In this document: positions 22,080 to 33,700 of the stretch, in pieces | How the letters are laid out: each line of letters begins with the position of its first letter | Position numbering within the stretch: position 1 is the stretch's first letter | Source of the DNA: Endomychus coccineus | Lineage: Eukaryota; Arthropoda; Insecta; Coleoptera; Endomychidae | NCBI GenBank assembly: GCA_958510875.1 | Contig: OY294069.1 | Location: forward strand, 163,803,111 to 163,867,110 | Length of the DNA stretch: 64,000 bases | Direction: 5' to 3' | Notes under the pieces: model-generated | Database searches by the model: none | Seen by the model: the letters and a program-made list of their open reading frames with translations, nothing else | Told to the model about the DNA's origin: nothing | Made by a program: the position numbers and the translations under genes

Positions 22080-23165
22080 GGTGAAGATCAAGTGATGGAG
22101 AAAGCAATCAACATCAAGCTCATCCAATAACTAGAGTGCTCCAAAATGGATATGACTGGCAAAATGGCTTTTGTCAACAGGAGACCTGCTTGCTGCTCCA
22201 AAGCAAGCAGGGCTGGCACCAATGACTGCTTGGGAAACTTTTGTCATATCGTTGCCGCCTAAGCTTTGTCGCTTCCTATTGATTTTTCTCAGACATAGAT
22301 CACTCTATGTGGTTGTTGACGGACTCTCCTCCGATACAATGGCAATTAACGCTGGGGTTCCGCTGAGATATGTCTTGACATCAACGATTTGTTGGAAGTG
22401 ACCTGCCGTCCAGATGATGGTATACTTCATACCGCTTTAATCATCTATAGCCCATAAATCATCCAATGAAGTCAGAGAAGCGAGACTGAGACAGGTCGAC
22501 GCAATTAATGATGATCTGGCATCGATTTTGAAATTGGCATCTGAAAATCTAGTACCACCAATATGATGATATGAGGTACAACTATTTCATATCCATGCTC
22601 GGTATAGCCACCAACAACACCCTCTCATGAAACGATCATTCGATGTCCATTGAGAAAACCTTCCCACAAAAACTTGACTCTCTATTCCGTGCCAAGAGCT
22701 ACTTTACTCCCCAGCATCTCCTCATAATCTACAAAGTACATATTCAATGTGTCCTCGAGTGTTGTCCCAAGTTTGGAGTTCAGCTCTCAAATATACTTCT
22801 AAGCTCTTAGACTGATGATGTCACACTCACGAATTTATTGTTCATAGATGTTTCCATGTTTGTAGTTCTTCAGAAATCTCGTCTATTATTTCACGACGAG
22901 AGCTGGACTAGTCACCCCGTCATCGTCAAGCTCGAAACCTGCCGAAATTCTTCCTACCAGATTTCATTTTTCTATCGAATGGCAAAGTAGCGGAAGTCTT
23001 TGCCTAGTAAGTTCTTCCCTCATTCCTATATTCCCCAAACTTTCGACAAAACTTTGAATGCCTGTCTCCTCTCCAAAAATGCCACCGGTGGGCCACACGA
23101 TGTTCTTCGAACATTATAGGTTTCCCTTTCGTGTTGTTAAAGTTAAAACAAACACCCCTGGTGGA
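22080..23165 (+). pseudogene. Jockey-like retrotransposon remnant, family A
   Basis: Follows the family-A order from the reverse transcriptase start (VMEKAINIKLIQ) through VVVDGLSSDTMAINAGVPLR, the eroded active-site region (encoded by CCAGATGATGGTATACTTCA), KTFPQKLDS, and the 3' coding end (KMPPVGHTMFFEHYRFPF, then RVVKV). The frame changes many times. The 3' end, near GTTGTTAAAGTTAAAAC, matches the ends of the copies at 24018 and 48035, which shows that these are 3'-anchored truncations. Confidence 0.8.
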
Positions 23166-23589
23166 TTATCAATTAGCGTCGTGAAGGGGGAAGGGAGGAT
23201 TGTCGATAGGCCAACCGGTTATGGTCGAATATTGACCGTATTCATTATATACCATCCCCCCATCAAGAGAAATAATAATTATTCAAATTATTATAAAAAA
23301 ATTATCTCTTTTGTTAGCAAAATAGCTTTCGACACTCCTTCGGTTCAAATGTAAATGATTGTAGGAATAGAAAATATGTTGAGAATGATTTAGAAACCGC
23401 TAATGAAAGACGTTAAATTGTACTCTATGTTACATTGACATTTTATCTAAATGTATTTCACAACTCTATGTTTCATACTTTCGCAATTATTCACACTTTG
23501 ATATATGTCAGATGAACTATCGTTCCAGAGAATAAAAGCACAAAACCGATCGGGACGTCACATCGATGACGTCATTTGAATCCTGAAAT
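23166..23589. other. Spacer between two family-A copies
   Basis: Nothing recognised. Confidence 0.4.
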
Positions 23590-24018
23590 GAGAATTACGG
23601 ATACTTCTGTAGAATATTCAACCTACTCGACGAAGGTGCTCCACAGGGATCTGTCTTGGCAACAGCTTTATTTCTGTTTCATATCAAAGATCTGCTGGAA
23701 GTTACCACCTGTCCCGTCCACAGCTTTGCAGATGATGGTACACTACATACCGCTTTCTCATCTAGAGCCCCTATACCATCCAATGAAGTCAGAGGAGTGA
23801 GACAGAGACAAGTTGACGCAAGTAATGGAGATCTGGCAAAGATTTTGAAATGGGGATGTGATAATCTAGTAGAGTTATGCAACCAAAACTCAAGCTTGTG
23901 TCTTCTCCAGGAAGTCGTAATCCACAGTCCCTAATATGATGATGATACATTCCACTACTGGCTCACACGAAGTTTTCCGTACATTATAGGACTCCTCTCG
24001 TATAGTCAAAGTATAAAA
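23590..24018 (+). pseudogene. Jockey-like retrotransposon remnant, family A, internally deleted
   Basis: Contains the active-site block: GAPQGSVLATALFLFHIKDL in combined frames, then CPVHSFADDGTLHTAFSS, with FADD as the catalytic motif. NEVRGVRQRQVDASNGDLAK follows, then a jump to the 3' end GTCAAAGTATAAAAAAG. The frame between the active site and about 23900 is still fairly open. Confidence 0.8.
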
Positions 24019-24024
24019 AAGCCA

Positions 24025-24290
24025 GAAAAATACGGTTGCCCTTATGGTTCAATAAAATACTATATTCCGTTTCAAAAAATGAAAAATACCACTCGAAACA
24101 TGGCTACTGCGTCCAAAAACAAATCAGTTACTATTTTCATTTGTGATATATACATTTAACCAGTAAAACATGATTGTCCTCATGGATTAATGAAATACCA
24201 TGTTTCCGTAAAGATAGATGTCTGGAATATTACTCGAAACGGGCCTCCAACGCCCAAAAACAATTTCAAGCGATCTGCAAAATTTTAAAT
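24025..24290. repeat. Diverged tandem duplication, unit about 143 bp
   Basis: Two units align: TACGGTTGCCCTTATGG/AATAAAATACTATATTCCGT/ATACCACTCGAAACATGG/CGTCCAAAAACAA and TGATTGTCCTCATGG/AATGAAATACCATGTTTCCG/ATTACTCGAAACGGGC/CGCCCAAAAACAA. The second unit extends further right. Confidence 0.6.
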
Positions 24291-24544
24291 TCATACTACC
24301 AATGGTAACGGACCAATCGTCTCCACAGTGGATTACCCGCATACGCACGCATGCATCCACGCACAGACACCATGTCAGAAAAAGCCTAGTGATGCTCAAA
24401 ACAGATAAATCTGTGAAATTTTGGTGAATAATTTTTAGCCCGATTACAATACTTCCCTTAAACTGTATACTACGTACAATGCGAGATGTAAAAATGTAAT
24501 CTTCAGATTTCTTGCATATGATTTTGTCAAAATCAAAGAGTTTT

Positions 24545-24583
24545 ATATATATATATATATATATGTTTATATATATATATATA
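24545..24583. repeat. (TA)n microsatellite, interrupted by GTTT
   Basis: Two TA runs separated by GTTT. Confidence 0.9.
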
Positions 24584-25017
24584 TGTTTGGTCAAAATGCG
24601 TTCAGAAAAATAAAAGTACAACATTCAGTGAATAAAATTTCTCCATATTATGTTTATTAAATTTTCTTACCAAATCCTCCGTTAATTTGCAGAAATGCCT
24701 CTCGCAAACTCGAATATCACAATGCTTATGGGACCTTTGGTCACTCGTAAGATGATATATTTATATTATATGCTTAGGGAATAAAGAAAACCTGATATAT
24801 TTGCAAAATATATATTCACAAAGCAACAGTTCAAGATAGTCATCCTGGTTCAAATAGTCTATAATCGAATTGACAATAGAGCAATAAATATGTTGTATTA
24901 CATGTAGTGCACTTTCAATAGATAAAATGTTGGCACGAGGACAGATCTAAATTAAATCATGTTCAAACATTATCACTGGTTTCTAATTCTAATTGCAAGT
25001 CCAATTATACACCTTGT

Positions 25018-28000
25018 CTACCCTATCATCATTGCTTTGAACTCTGAAATTACAAAAGAAGAACAAGTTATTGAATATCTTAGTATTAGAGAAGTTGTAT
25101 CTATGCTCAGACAGTATTTATAAATTTCGACATCGATTCCACATTGAAAAATATATATAATTCTAAATCGTGTCTTCTGTAAAAAAATGTTTCAAGAATA
25201 ACTTGGTTGGTTATTGCTTTCTACACAAGATCACCTGCTAGATATATGGAATTGATATGAAATGGGAGTTTGTCACGTCTGAAATAAATATTCAATTGGG
25301 GAGCTTAAAATTTATTAGGAGACTGAGAAATATGAACCAGAATAATTATTATTCTCAATCGAAGAAAAATGTTCACTCAGATGATTCACAACTGGAAATA
25401 TATATGAGAATCTTGAATGACTAGTCTCACCTTCCCAGTCAACTGTTCCTGATCCATCTGTATCAATTTCCTCGATCATCTGTTGGAGATCTTTGGGAGA
25501 TAACTTCTCATCTAATTCCTTCAATATCTCTCTCAGTAAATCAACACCTATGTAACCGAGGCCTTCTTTATCATAAAGCCGGAAGGCGTCTTTCAACTCT
25601 CTCAAAATCATATCAGTATCTTCGTCTTCTTCTACCAGAAATCGGGATGCCAGATGGGCAAACTCTTCGAAACTCATAACTCCATTTCCATCTTCATCAA
25701 TTTCCGCTACAATTGCCTTAAATAAAATTGCAAATCAAACATATTCAACTTCCGGAAGTGGGAGAATTTTGGGTTTTGTATTAAGCTTATTTTGAAGTAT
25801 TTTATTCATCATCTTGACATCATAACCATTATTTTAAGCAGTAGGTATCTATGATTATGTTTAATTGTACGTTGGAGTACTTAATGTGATAATAATTAAT
25901 CCATGTATCAAAGAGTTACATGTTGCTAACGAGTGTGATTGTGGATTTAAAGATGTGTTGTGTACGTTGGTATGTTTGTGAGCAGGTTTGTAATAATTAG
26001 CGAAAGAATGGTTATCATTTGTATGTGAAATAGTCAGATCCAAAATGCTTAAGGAGTTCTTGTTTTCTATCTTCATAGTGAGTGGAAAAATCTCCCGAAA
26101 CACATCGAATAATTTTGTTTGGGGGACCTCTTTTGACGTATATTTGAGGCTTGAACGAGCAACCCCTTAATAGGGGGCGCTTCAACCCCTCAAAATTGAA
26201 TAAGGGAGAGGGGTTGAGTGATACGTCATTTGAAAGGTCTTGGAAGCCTCTTTACAACGGTGTATGAAAAACGTAAATTTGATGAACTGTTTTTGCCAAA
26301 AATTAATTTTGTTACTCGAATGCGCCACCTTGAATATTTCGGTTATTTGTACAATGTACAAGCTCATTCTTATTAAGCCTTTTTTACAAACTTGAACAAT
26401 CTTCAAAAAATCACATTCGTAAAAAAATTGAATTGTGTTGTCATGCTTACAATGAAAAGAATTAAATCAAGCATGTTTAAATCAAATGTTCAAATTGTCC
26501 TCCATTGACTTCCATACAATAATACAATCTTGACTGAAAACCGTCTCTAACATGGTTCAGCATAATTGGAGTTATTTGACGACACTCATTTACAATTCGT
26601 TGGCGTAGTTCAAATTTTTAGGCTGAGTCACAAAAATCTTGGACTTAAGATGTCCCCACAAGAAGAAGTCCAGAGGGTTCAGGTCAGGAGATCGGGCAGG
26701 CCACTCCATAGGACCTCTTCTTCCAATCCAACGACCGGGGTATTGCAAATTAAGGTATTGGCGAACTGGTGCGGCGTAGTGAGGAGGAGCTCCGTCTTGT
26801 TGGAGATGCAATTGTTGTTCAACCAGTAGAGGATCGTTTTCTAATTGTTCAGTTATTAACGGATAAATCGCATTTCCCAACATTTCAAGATAAATTTCGC
26901 CATTTGAATTACCAGGAATAAACAGAGGTCCAATTAGGTGGTCTCCCAAAATTCCCACCCAAACGTTTAGCTTTTCCCGATGTTGAGTGTGAGCTTCTCG
27001 AAATACATGAGGATTTGAATCGCTCCAAATTCTACAGTTATGCCGGTTAACCTCTCCATTAAGTAACAAAGTACATTCGTCAGAAAAGCAAACGTTGTAC
27101 AAGAAATTTGGGTTATTGTTGATACACTCGACCATAATTTCGCAAAACTCTTGCCTTCGATCCCAATCATCATCATTTAATTCCTGAATTAATTTAATTT
27201 TGTACGGATGGAACTTGTGTTTATGTAAAATTCTGAAAACGTTAGATTGGCTAATACCGGAAGCTGCAGAAAGTTGTCGTACAGATTGCATGTTTGGCAT
27301 AAGTTGGACATGTCCCAATACCGCCACAGCTGCTCCTTCATCATTAACAATTCCAATGGATGCCCTATTTTTATCCATTACTGAACCCGTCTCCACAAAT
27401 TTTGAAATCAATTCCATTACGTACTTATGGCGAACGCTACGTTCAGGATGGTTTTCGTTAAATATCCTTGCAGCCGCTCGGGCATAATTTTGATTTTGGC
27501 AATAAAGGCTAACCAGCTCAACACGTTCTTGCAATGTGTACACCACATTTTTTGAAATCTCAAGCAAATCAGCAAAGCAGTAACTCAACAGAATGATTAA
27601 AATCATGCAATGATCGAAGAAACGTTAAAACCAGATAAACACCTTCTAAGAACAAAAAACAAAAAAAGCAACATGAGGAAATGTTTTGCTGTTTTTTTAT
27701 TTATTAGTTTGAGAGAATGTATTATTGTATGGAAGTCAATGGAGGACAATTTGAACATTTGATTTAAACACGCAGATTTAATTTTTTTCATTGTAAGCGT
27801 GTCAGCACAATTCAATTTTTAAACGATGTTATTTTTTGAAGATTGTTTAAGTTTGTAAAAAAGGCTTAATAAAAATGACCTTGTACATTGTACAAGTGAC
27901 CAAAATATTCAAGGTGGCGCATTCGAGCAACAAAATTAATTTTTGGCGAAAACGGTATATCAAATTTACGTTTTTCATACACCGTTGTAAAGAAGCTTCC

Positions 28001-29179
28001 AAGACCTTTCAAATGACGTATCACTCAACCCCTCTCCCCTATTCAATTTTGTGGGGTTGAAGCGCCCCCTATTAGGGGGTTGCTTGTTCAAGCCTTAAAT
28101 ATACGTCAAAAGATGTCCCCCAAACAAAATCATTCGATGTGTTCCGGTAGATTTTTCCACTCACTATGGGATAAGAAATATACCGGGTGGCTCGTCTGAG
28201 ATGGAACACCTTGTATACAAATATGTGCTGGAATTTTGAATTGAGTATTTGATTTTTCATTTTCCAAGTGATTCTTAAATATTTGTACTAGTAAATAAGA
28301 TGATGACCCAGGGAGCGCCCGGTCTTCTGTTTGTAATATTCATTGTTGATCGTGAAACAATTTGTCATCATTACAAATATGTTCAATTGGTAATAAAAAT
28401 ACGAATGAAATAGAATTCTCCTCTGTTCATATTGCACTAATTGAACGAATTTTAGTTTATTTTCTCCCCGTCTCAATATTCAATGATGAACAATTATATG
28501 ACATACAAGGATAAACACTCATAGTAACTGCAAGATTATGAAATTATCAATTATCATAATTATTATTCATTAATTCTCTCAATTATTTTTAGATATTCAT
28601 TACATATTTTTGAGTATTTTGATGCACCCCATTATCAAGTATTCATAATTGGATTTTTATTTTTATAATAATGAATCCAATTATATATACTTCCTAATCG
28701 AATGCACATATAGACTACGAAACATGAAGTAAAAATCTAAAAATGGATTGTGAGAATCAATCTTTAATCTTTAGAATGGTTTGAAAGGAACTCACACTTG
28801 GGTAATAACTATTTGATTATTATATTGCTCTCGGTGGATAGTAATTTCATATTCTATAAAGCCAAATAATCAATTACCTGAAGCTCTTCGCCACTCAATT
28901 GTTGACCCAACATATCTAGAATTTGTCCAATCATATCAACACCAATCTCTCCCTTCTTCTCCAGATCAAAAGCATCAAAGATCTGTTTCAACACTAAAAT
29001 TGAAACCACCAGTAGAAAATGTTTAAAAATCGCGTTTACTCACTTTTAAGTTGATCTTTTGCAAGATCAATATCTTTGAGATTAGCAAATTCATCATCAA
29101 CCTGTAAAAAGTAACTGGTCATACGATTATCAATATTATTAATAAATTGTTAACTTACAGCAGCAGCAGTCTTCGCCAT
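25018..29179 (-). CDS. Troponin C, copy A (168 aa, five exons)
   Basis: Calcium sensor of the thin filament in striated muscle. Exons on the minus strand: 29179-29159 (MAKTAAA), 29101-29044, 28993-28878, 25716-25431 and 25043-25018 (EFKAMMIG, stop TAG). All junctions are GT-AG and in phase, summing to 507 nt with the stop. EF loops: [13 protein letters not shown] (degenerate), [14 protein letters not shown] (canonical), [15 protein letters not shown] (degenerate) and [14 protein letters not shown] (canonical), the usual insect pattern. About 168 aa, against about 155 for typical insect troponin C; the excess is an N-terminal extension. Intron 3 (28877-25717) holds a whole 2.1-kb transposon. 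The last exon (EEFKAMMIG) is like copy B and unlike copy C ([12 protein letters not shown]), so A and B are closer to each other. Confidence 0.93.
26477..27606 (-). pseudogene. DD41D-like transposase with a late frameshift
   Basis: The minus strand reads an N-terminal HTH ([39 protein letters not shown]), then catalytic acids in [23 protein letters not shown] and [15 protein letters not shown]. By my count 41 residues separate the last two acids, which fits the DD41D (VS/visitor) group of Tc1/mariner. Near 26605 a one-base loss shifts the frame to an early stop (26590-26592). The original frame resumes as [18 protein letters not shown] and ends [12 protein letters not shown] at 26477. Otherwise the frame is open for 338 codons, so the damage is recent. 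Confidence 0.88.
27718..28168. repeat. Right TIR of the DD41D-like element
   Basis: Inverted copy of 26074-26526. It contains TGGAAGTCAATGGAGGACAA, which corresponds to the last transposase codons. Confidence 0.85.
28555..28775. repeat. Dispersed foldback-repeat member, eroded
   Basis: Left part AATTCTCTCAATTATTTTTA, then ACCCCATTATCAAGTATT, and right part AAAAATGGATTGTGAGAATC. These match the two arms of the foldback at 42315-42670. It lies in intron 3 of troponin C copy A. Confidence 0.55.
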
Positions 29180-29880
29180 GATGTTGTGATAGTGTAAATA
29201 CTGTTCGATTGTGGACCGAAATGCTTCTAATTAACTTCATTATTTATAGAACTATCAATCTATAATGTCAATCGAACCTAAGAGGGGATATATTGTCGAT
29301 AAAAGAATCAATCGGATTGGAACATTACGTATGCAATTTAACGAGAGATAATCATCGTACACTCACCTGTAAGCCATATGAAAAGTCGATGTATATTTAG
29401 AACTGGGTCTTTGTTTTGAATGAGGAATTTGAGGATTTTGATATCGGAAACATACCCAAAGAAAAGGTTCTGAAATGGGTAATGAGATAATCAGTATATG
29501 ACTGACCTCTTATGAGAAAGTGTTTCTTGAATCTAAAACCATTAATTCTTAAAAATTAACAAATCCACACGTTATACACATTAAATTGTTTAAATTGCAA
29601 AGAACCTTCAAGCAATCTCAATATTTACAAAACATTGCTAAACATTTTCCTAGAAATATATGTTTTATACTTATATATTTTGCTTGAATAAGGAAATACA
29701 TGAACCTAACAAATGATAAGTTTTTCTCTTTTATGGTTGATTTTAAGATTATCTTTCACTCTTTATAAAAATTAAATACGCTTAAATGATGAAAAATACT
29801 GATTCCTGATGCAAATCAGTAATATTGGTACAGCAAAGACCTTTTCTATCGCAGTTATAAAAATTTGAACACATCTGTTC
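29180..29880. other. Upstream region of troponin C copy A
   Basis: 5' flank of the gene. The leader AACATC precedes the ATG. No TATA box or muscle enhancer could be assigned with confidence, and no other feature is seen. Confidence 0.4.
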
Positions 29881-29984
29881 AATATTGTACCGACTTGGCG
29901 TAAAGGGATTTTGTTTTCAGAACGTTTTGCCCCGTTTTGACGTCTTCAACTATAGAAACATCATTTTGTAGTGATTTTCTAATA

Positions 29985-30200
29985 CGTGTTTATATTTTTA
30001 CACATTTATGTGTTACGATCTCAATTATTCGTGTTTCGTTCGTTGACGTAGACATTTTCAATTGAAATTGGTGCGATAAAGAAGCTCACTGTCTAGTACA
30101 ATTAGTTTAAGTAGTCTAGTGGATGTGAATTAGTTTCCAAACGTCTTCTGATGATGGTCGTGAGACCGAAACTTACGTAGAGACGAAAATATAGTTGGCT
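29985..30200 (+). repeat. Penelope-type terminal repeat fragment (family 1)
   Basis: ATGTGTTACGATCTCAATTA, TTCAATTGAAATTGGTGCGA and TAAAGAAGCTCACTGTCTAG recur, diverged, at 56838-56955 (plus) and 59260-59400 (minus). In this copy and the minus-strand copy they lead into the same hammerhead-like motif. The association with Penelope-like elements is inferred from the ribozyme; no coding region adjoins this copy. Confidence 0.6.
30142..30185 (+). ncRNA. Hammerhead ribozyme motif, type I, complete on paper
   Basis: Core box CUGAUGA at 30148-30154, one extra U, helix II GGUC (30156-30159)/GACC (30164-30167) with a GUGA loop, and GAAA at 30168-30171. Helix III is short: A30171-U30178, C30172-G30177, loop UUAC. 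The predicted cleavage triplet is GUA, after position 30179. Helix I pairs CGUCUU (30142-30147) with GAGACG (30180-30185): six pairs, one of them G-U. All conserved core bases are present except for the one-base insertion before helix II. Very short helix III is known for hammerheads of Penelope-like elements. Confidence 0.65.
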
Positions 30201-30354
30201 TAATTCTCAAGAATCCACATATAATTCCAACCTAGGTCAAGAATCATTATTATGTTGATGGGAAGGAGTTTTGCAAATAGAAAATTTTTTTTCAACCATA
30301 CTGAAGAAAAACCTGTACCTAATACTTGTTGAACATCGCGTGAGCCAGCTATTG

Positions 30355-30605
30355 AACATTCAGAGAGGAGTTTGGAGGTTATAGGTATCAGGAACGACCT
30401 CACTGGGCGAACAATTCCACACAATTGCTGTTCGATAGAAAAGTCTGGTGGAATATTCGGCAGGTCTCGAGCTTGATAATGAATGAGTTACCAACCTGAA
30501 CTTGTCTACCTGGAGATCCGTCTTATACATTTTACTTTTTCTATAATCTTGCGAATCAAAATTATGAGCGATATGATATGCTCTAATTCTAAAGTGATAT
30601 TGCAC
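30355..30605 (-). pseudogene. Non-LTR retrotransposon C-terminal fragment, minus strand
   Basis: The minus strand reads RAYHIAHNF, then VDKFRLVTHSLSSSRPAEYS and LFYRTAIVWNCSPSEVVPD with TYNLQTPL. This fits the R-T-x-x-x-WN-x-L-P-x-x-x-x-x-x-x-YNL-x-x-F/P tail that follows the reverse transcriptase in jockey-like elements. Truncated, and downstream of troponin C copy B. Confidence 0.65.
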
Positions 30606-30668
30606 TCAGCTATTGTTTAAACCACGGGAAGAAAAACGGGTAAAAAATATGTATGCTGCTAAGAGGAT

Positions 30669-30674
30669 TTTATT
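30669..30674 (-). promoter_or_regulatory. Polyadenylation signal AATAAA, troponin C copy B
   Basis: TTTATT on the plus strand is AATAAA in the gene's sense, 59 nt after the stop codon at 30733. Confidence 0.65.
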
Positions 30675-30732
30675 GTACAACATTTATAATAGGTAATAAA
30701 AGTACAAAGGATATAAAACTACAGATATTTCT

Positions 30733-33700
30733 TCAGCCAATCATGACAGCACGGAATTCTGAAAATAGAACAAATTATTAGAGATATACATGAGATAGAT
30801 GAATACATAGGTTGTTCGTTCAAATTACAAGGTTCCTCTTAATGAGCGTAGAGAACGTGATTAAGATAACGGCGGCTATGAGGACCATTCCCCCCTCCCT
30901 CCAACGCTTTAACCCCACATCTAAACAGTGACTGGGGCTACTGCGTATCGGCTTGCTGGTCTGGGCCAGTGGATCGGTGTGTCCATCTCGCGGTCATCAC
31001 AAAAACAGGGATTAGACGGCTGAAAGCTACCCGATCCTTCGAATGAAGCAGGATGCTCCAGCTTCCAAACACCAGACGTCCTCATAACACAGAGGACAGA
31101 ATAGGAGGACAAGATCTCCGGACTTCCGTCAGGGATACTCCTGTGGTTCACCGACTGACTTGCGCTTCCGGTTCCTACTTGTTTTCATCTGGGGTGAAAC
31201 TTTCAGTTTCTCCAGGTTTCCAGGCCAAGGTTTGTACATACCGGACCTGTGACTGGAGAACTGGAGACTTGCCTACCGAGGGAGGCGGATTTATATCTAC
31301 ACCGACAGTCATACGGCTCAGAGCGCTTTTCGCGCCCATATAACGACTTTCAAGCTTGTTTGGGAGTGCAGGGGTGTAACAGCCAGAATAAACAAACTTC
31401 AGCTAGTTTTAGTGCCCGTCCATCCTGGTGTGAAAGGACACGAAGTAGCCTATGAATTGTCCAAACGGGGGTATCCCTACCCCCGATCTAACGATCAGAT
31501 CCTCATCGACCCATGAGCTCCACGCCCTCAAAGAATTACTCGATAGACAGTAGCTCTCGTTGTGGAGTAGTACCCCTGGTATGAGGCGGGCGAAACTTCA
31601 CATTGGGGAGTTCTAGTCCAAACGTTCGAGATCCCTTCTCTCAATGAGCAGAAGAGCATGCAACTGGTGACAGGACTTCTCATAGGCCATTGTCATCTAA
31701 ATGGGCATCTACATTTAATTGGCATCGTTGTAATATATACAGATAGGTGGATGAATCGGCCTCTCATATTCTAGTAGAATGTCCAGCACTGGCTTCTCTC
31801 AGACTCTCTCAATCGGCAGCGCACACATACCGCCTGAGGCCATAAGAGACATCAGTTCATGCAGAGTTCTAGCCTATAGCGCTGTCTCAGGCCTGCTGGA
31901 CTGAGTTACAACGGGGCACAATGGACCTAATCAAGTGTTCATGACTTGTCCCATTTGATTGATCAAAGATTATTAAATATAATAGTATTGTAATATAATG
32001 ATATAAAATACAGTTACAAACTTGCAACTAAACCCTTCTAAAACATTCAAAACTACAAATTTGTCCTTTTTTCAATTTTAGTATGATTAACTACAATGTT
32101 TAAATTTCACACAAGTAACTTAAAACCACAATATACAAGTTTCCAGAAATATGTCTCTATATATTGAGTAATATTTACAATGTTATACACACATTGAAAT
32201 GTCTATCAAAGAATACTCAGTCCGTGAATTTATATTATTATATTCCAACTTAATTTTTTAATCGTCTATATCATGGTCGAGTGGTGAAAAACCTTTTGGA
32301 ATTGATCTCCGCATGTTTCGAATAAGCTAATATCCTTGCCAAATCAACTATAAAATAATGTACCTACCTTCCCAATCAACAGTACCAGATCCATCAGCAT
32401 CGATTTCATCAATCATATTATCCAAATCGTCTTCGCTTAGTTTATCATCTAATTCTCTCAAAATTTCTCGTAATACATCCGTTGTTATGAAGCCATTACC
32501 TAGACAGAAACAGTACATGAGCTGACTAAATGATATCCTTGAATGTGATATCTCGATTCACGAATACATGGAATAATCCAGTATTTTTAAGGAGATACTT
32601 CCTGACTATGTGAGGATCAAAACCTTCTTTCATATCCTGAGAAAAAAACAACACAATATAACTAATACCTTCTCTGTCGTACATTCTGAAAGCTCCTTTT
32701 AGTTCGAATTGTATGGCTTCCGTATCTTCTTCTTCTTCAACCGAAAACCTCGATGCGAGTTTAGCAAAATCTTCAAAATTAACTTGTCCATTACGATCTT
32801 CATCTATTTCTGATATGAATCGCTTGAATCATGATTAATGATTAAATCAAACCAACTTTAATTTATAAGTAGTAGGATTAAATCGGAAAGTGTATTGTCT
32901 ACCATGAGAAGTACTAAATTTTTTCTTGAAAAATTGTCCTATGAACATTTGTGATTTCTTACTGGAATAATGGTAATATTGAGTTATGGGCTACGATGAA
33001 GCCAGTGCGAATGCAAAATCTGTAATAGAAGTGCGTTGGGGAATAGTTCATGTTAGAAAACTATTAATATTATCATGAGAATTCAACTACACCATCAAAC
33101 ACTGATTATTATCGATCATTATTATCAACTTATATGCGAATTAGTACTGTCATCTGTCAGATAATATCGAAACTAGGTCAGTCGGTTTAGAGAAAACTGA
33201 TAATTAAAAACAGTTTTCTTCTTCTTTTAGAACATAGTGTATGTTCTCACAGCTGAATGTCACTAAACTACAGACAATCTGTTAGTCTTGTGATTCAAAA
33301 ATTAACTATGTACAGGATGCCTGTATATCGAAGGGGCGTTCGACAATACCGCCTTCGAGTTTATTTGTCATGCTGCGGAGAGACACCGAATCGATCACAC
33401 CTTGGTCAGGTAGATCAAAAGCATGCTCTCGCAGAGACTGATGATGGCGCATCATAATGGCAGCGTTACATGTACACACGTAACCTGAGGGTGCCCTCAG
33501 GGAGATGTACTGTCTCCGCTTTTTCGGTATCTGTTTATCTGTTGGTGGACGGCTTGTTGGTCGAGCTGAATGAGGCTGGGTTTGACGACCCACCCTACGC
33601 AGACGACTTGGCAGCTGTGATCTTCGGAAGACACGCGGCTACCTGATGCGAGCTTCAGATTACGGCACTTGCCATCGTGGATCGCTGATACCAGGTCGGA

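Larger units (their letters stand above)
26074..28213 (-). mobile_element. Tc1/mariner-type transposon (DD41D-like) with about 450-bp TIRs, in a troponin C intron
   Basis: Inverted repeats run 26074-26526 and 27718-28168 (CATAGTGAGTGGAAAAATCT outermost in the left arm, inverted at the right). The right arm continues about 45 bp further to a proper end, ACACCTTG followed by TA at 28214. The matching left tip is missing, so this copy lacks its left terminus. The left TIR contains the last 16 codons of the transposase gene; the right TIR carries the same codons as an inverted, unused copy. The arms differ at several percent of positions, so it is older than the 3793-6051 element. It shares the intron and strand of troponin C copy A. 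Confidence 0.88.

Noticed and set aside
24187..24624. 145-codon minus-strand open frame
   Set aside because: Much of it translates a TA microsatellite (repeated YI residues) and the tandem repeat.
28288..28476. 62-codon minus-strand open frame in an intron of troponin C copy A
   Set aside because: No known domain and not in phase with the flanking exons.
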